From contig JBCCFC010000888.1 in the NCBI GenBank assembly GCA_039029935.1, positions 1 through 5,926 on the forward strand: 5,926 nt of DNA. Reading direction: 5' to 3'. This DNA is from G039029935 sp039029935. Lineage in GTDB: Bacteria > Chloroflexota > Anaerolineae > Caldilineales > Caldilineaceae. Position 1 is the stretch's first letter; every line of letters begins with the position of its first letter. The notes under the pieces are model-generated. The model was not told the DNA's origin and made no database searches. It worked only from the letters and a program-made list of their open reading frames with translations. Made by a program: the position numbers and the translations under genes. Below are positions 5,695 to 5,926 of this stretch, piece by piece.

Positions 5695-5716
5695 AATTGA
5701 GTTCCCCCTAGATTGG

Positions 5717-5776
5717 ACCAATGGATTTGCCATACCAAAATCTTTGGTAAGAGTTTGGTATGGCAAAACCATTGGT
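5717..5776. repeat. Long inverted repeat (23-base arms, one mismatch)
   Basis: The arm at 5717-5739 pairs with 5754-5776 at 22 of 23 positions. The outer ends are ACCAATGG and CCATTGGT; the inner ends are GCCATACCAAA and TTTGGTATGGC; the loop is 14 bases. A rival hairpin exists: TACCAAA (5733-5739) can instead pair with TTTGGTA at 5743-5749, inside the loop. The outer foot is itself palindromic (ATTGG-A-CCAAT, 5712-5722). No T-run follows on either strand, so a classic terminator is unlikely. A short palindromic mobile element, an operator or a transcript-end structure are the options. Confidence 0.65.
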
Positions 5777-5926
5777 ACAAGATGCCCCACCCTGATACTA
5801 ACACGAACAAACAACGCGTAATTTGAGAGAAAAGGCATAGAGAAAAGTTTGCTAAGACGGCTTTTTGCAATCATTTGCTGTTACATGTGATCACGTGAAC
5901 GGAAACACTCACAGTGCCAAAGTTCC
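5777..5926. other. Non-coding stretch at the right edge, no recognisable gene
   Basis: No ORF with a ribosome binding site, RNA gene or known element is visible here. Two minor symmetries occur. CATGTGA-TCACGTG (5884-5897) is a 14-base near-palindrome with one T-G pair. GGAA/TTCC with CACT/AGTG (5901-5926) forms a weak stem cut by the window end. Either might belong to the control region of a gene beyond the edge. Confidence 0.4.

Noticed and set aside
511..5710. TAGGGGG (511-517) and CCCCCTA (5704-5710) as inverted ends of an element spanning the gene
   Set aside because: Seven bases in isolation, with no longer matching ends and no target duplication, is too little to support a transposon.
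5458..5874. 138-codon minus-strand ORF over the end of the large gene
   Set aside because: Half of it is antisense to the acidic C-terminal linker and half crosses palindromes. There is no ribosome binding site and no family resemblance.
5884..5897. CRP/FNR-like operator (TGTGA...TCACG)
   Set aside because: The half-sites overlap without the six-base spacer such regulators need, and no gene start is visible downstream.

Overview
The window carries one large bacterial gene, 875-5605 (+), encoding a predicted secreted 1,576-residue protein made almost entirely of repeat domains. It is framed by about 0.87 kb of unusual upstream DNA and 0.32 kb of palindrome-rich downstream DNA. The organism is most likely a bacterium of the phylum Chloroflexota. 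The large gene has a good Shine-Dalgarno site and no introns. It combines NHL, CSLREA/beta-helix and FG-GAP modules, and it ends in ...RVLLPLILR, a tail I associate from memory with secreted Chloroflexota proteins. The phylum is an inference; no marker gene is present.

Layout. At 1-144 (minus strand, running off the left edge) is a short open frame that reads as the end of a Ty3/gypsy-type retrotransposon reverse transcriptase. This is foreign to a bacterial setting and raises the question of transfer, relic or assembly chimera. From about 215 to 468 there is a diverged copy of the leader and signal-peptide start of the large gene, cut off by a stop after 34 codons. From 442 to 624 there are several stem-loops, including a REP-like palindrome with a GTAG foot. 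A small 64-codon ORF (607-801) with its own ribosome binding site follows, its start codon buried in a 9-bp hairpin. An AT-rich leader then leads to the large gene.

The large protein is ordered as follows: signal peptide; six NHL repeats; CSLREA motif with a beta-helix and choice-of-anchor Q-like end; seven FG-GAP-like repeats; a calcium-binding type-3 thrombospondin-like segment; six more NHL repeats; acidic linker; LLPLILR tail. It should sit outside the cell, on the surface or in the matrix, with a binding or adhesive role. No catalytic centre is visible.

After the gene, two REP-like units face each other (5615-5687, a BIME-like pair), followed by a 23-bp-arm inverted repeat (5717-5776). 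The last 150 bases hold no recognisable gene. REP-like units therefore bracket the large gene, and the duplicated leader upstream suggests the locus once held at least two related genes and has been rearranged.
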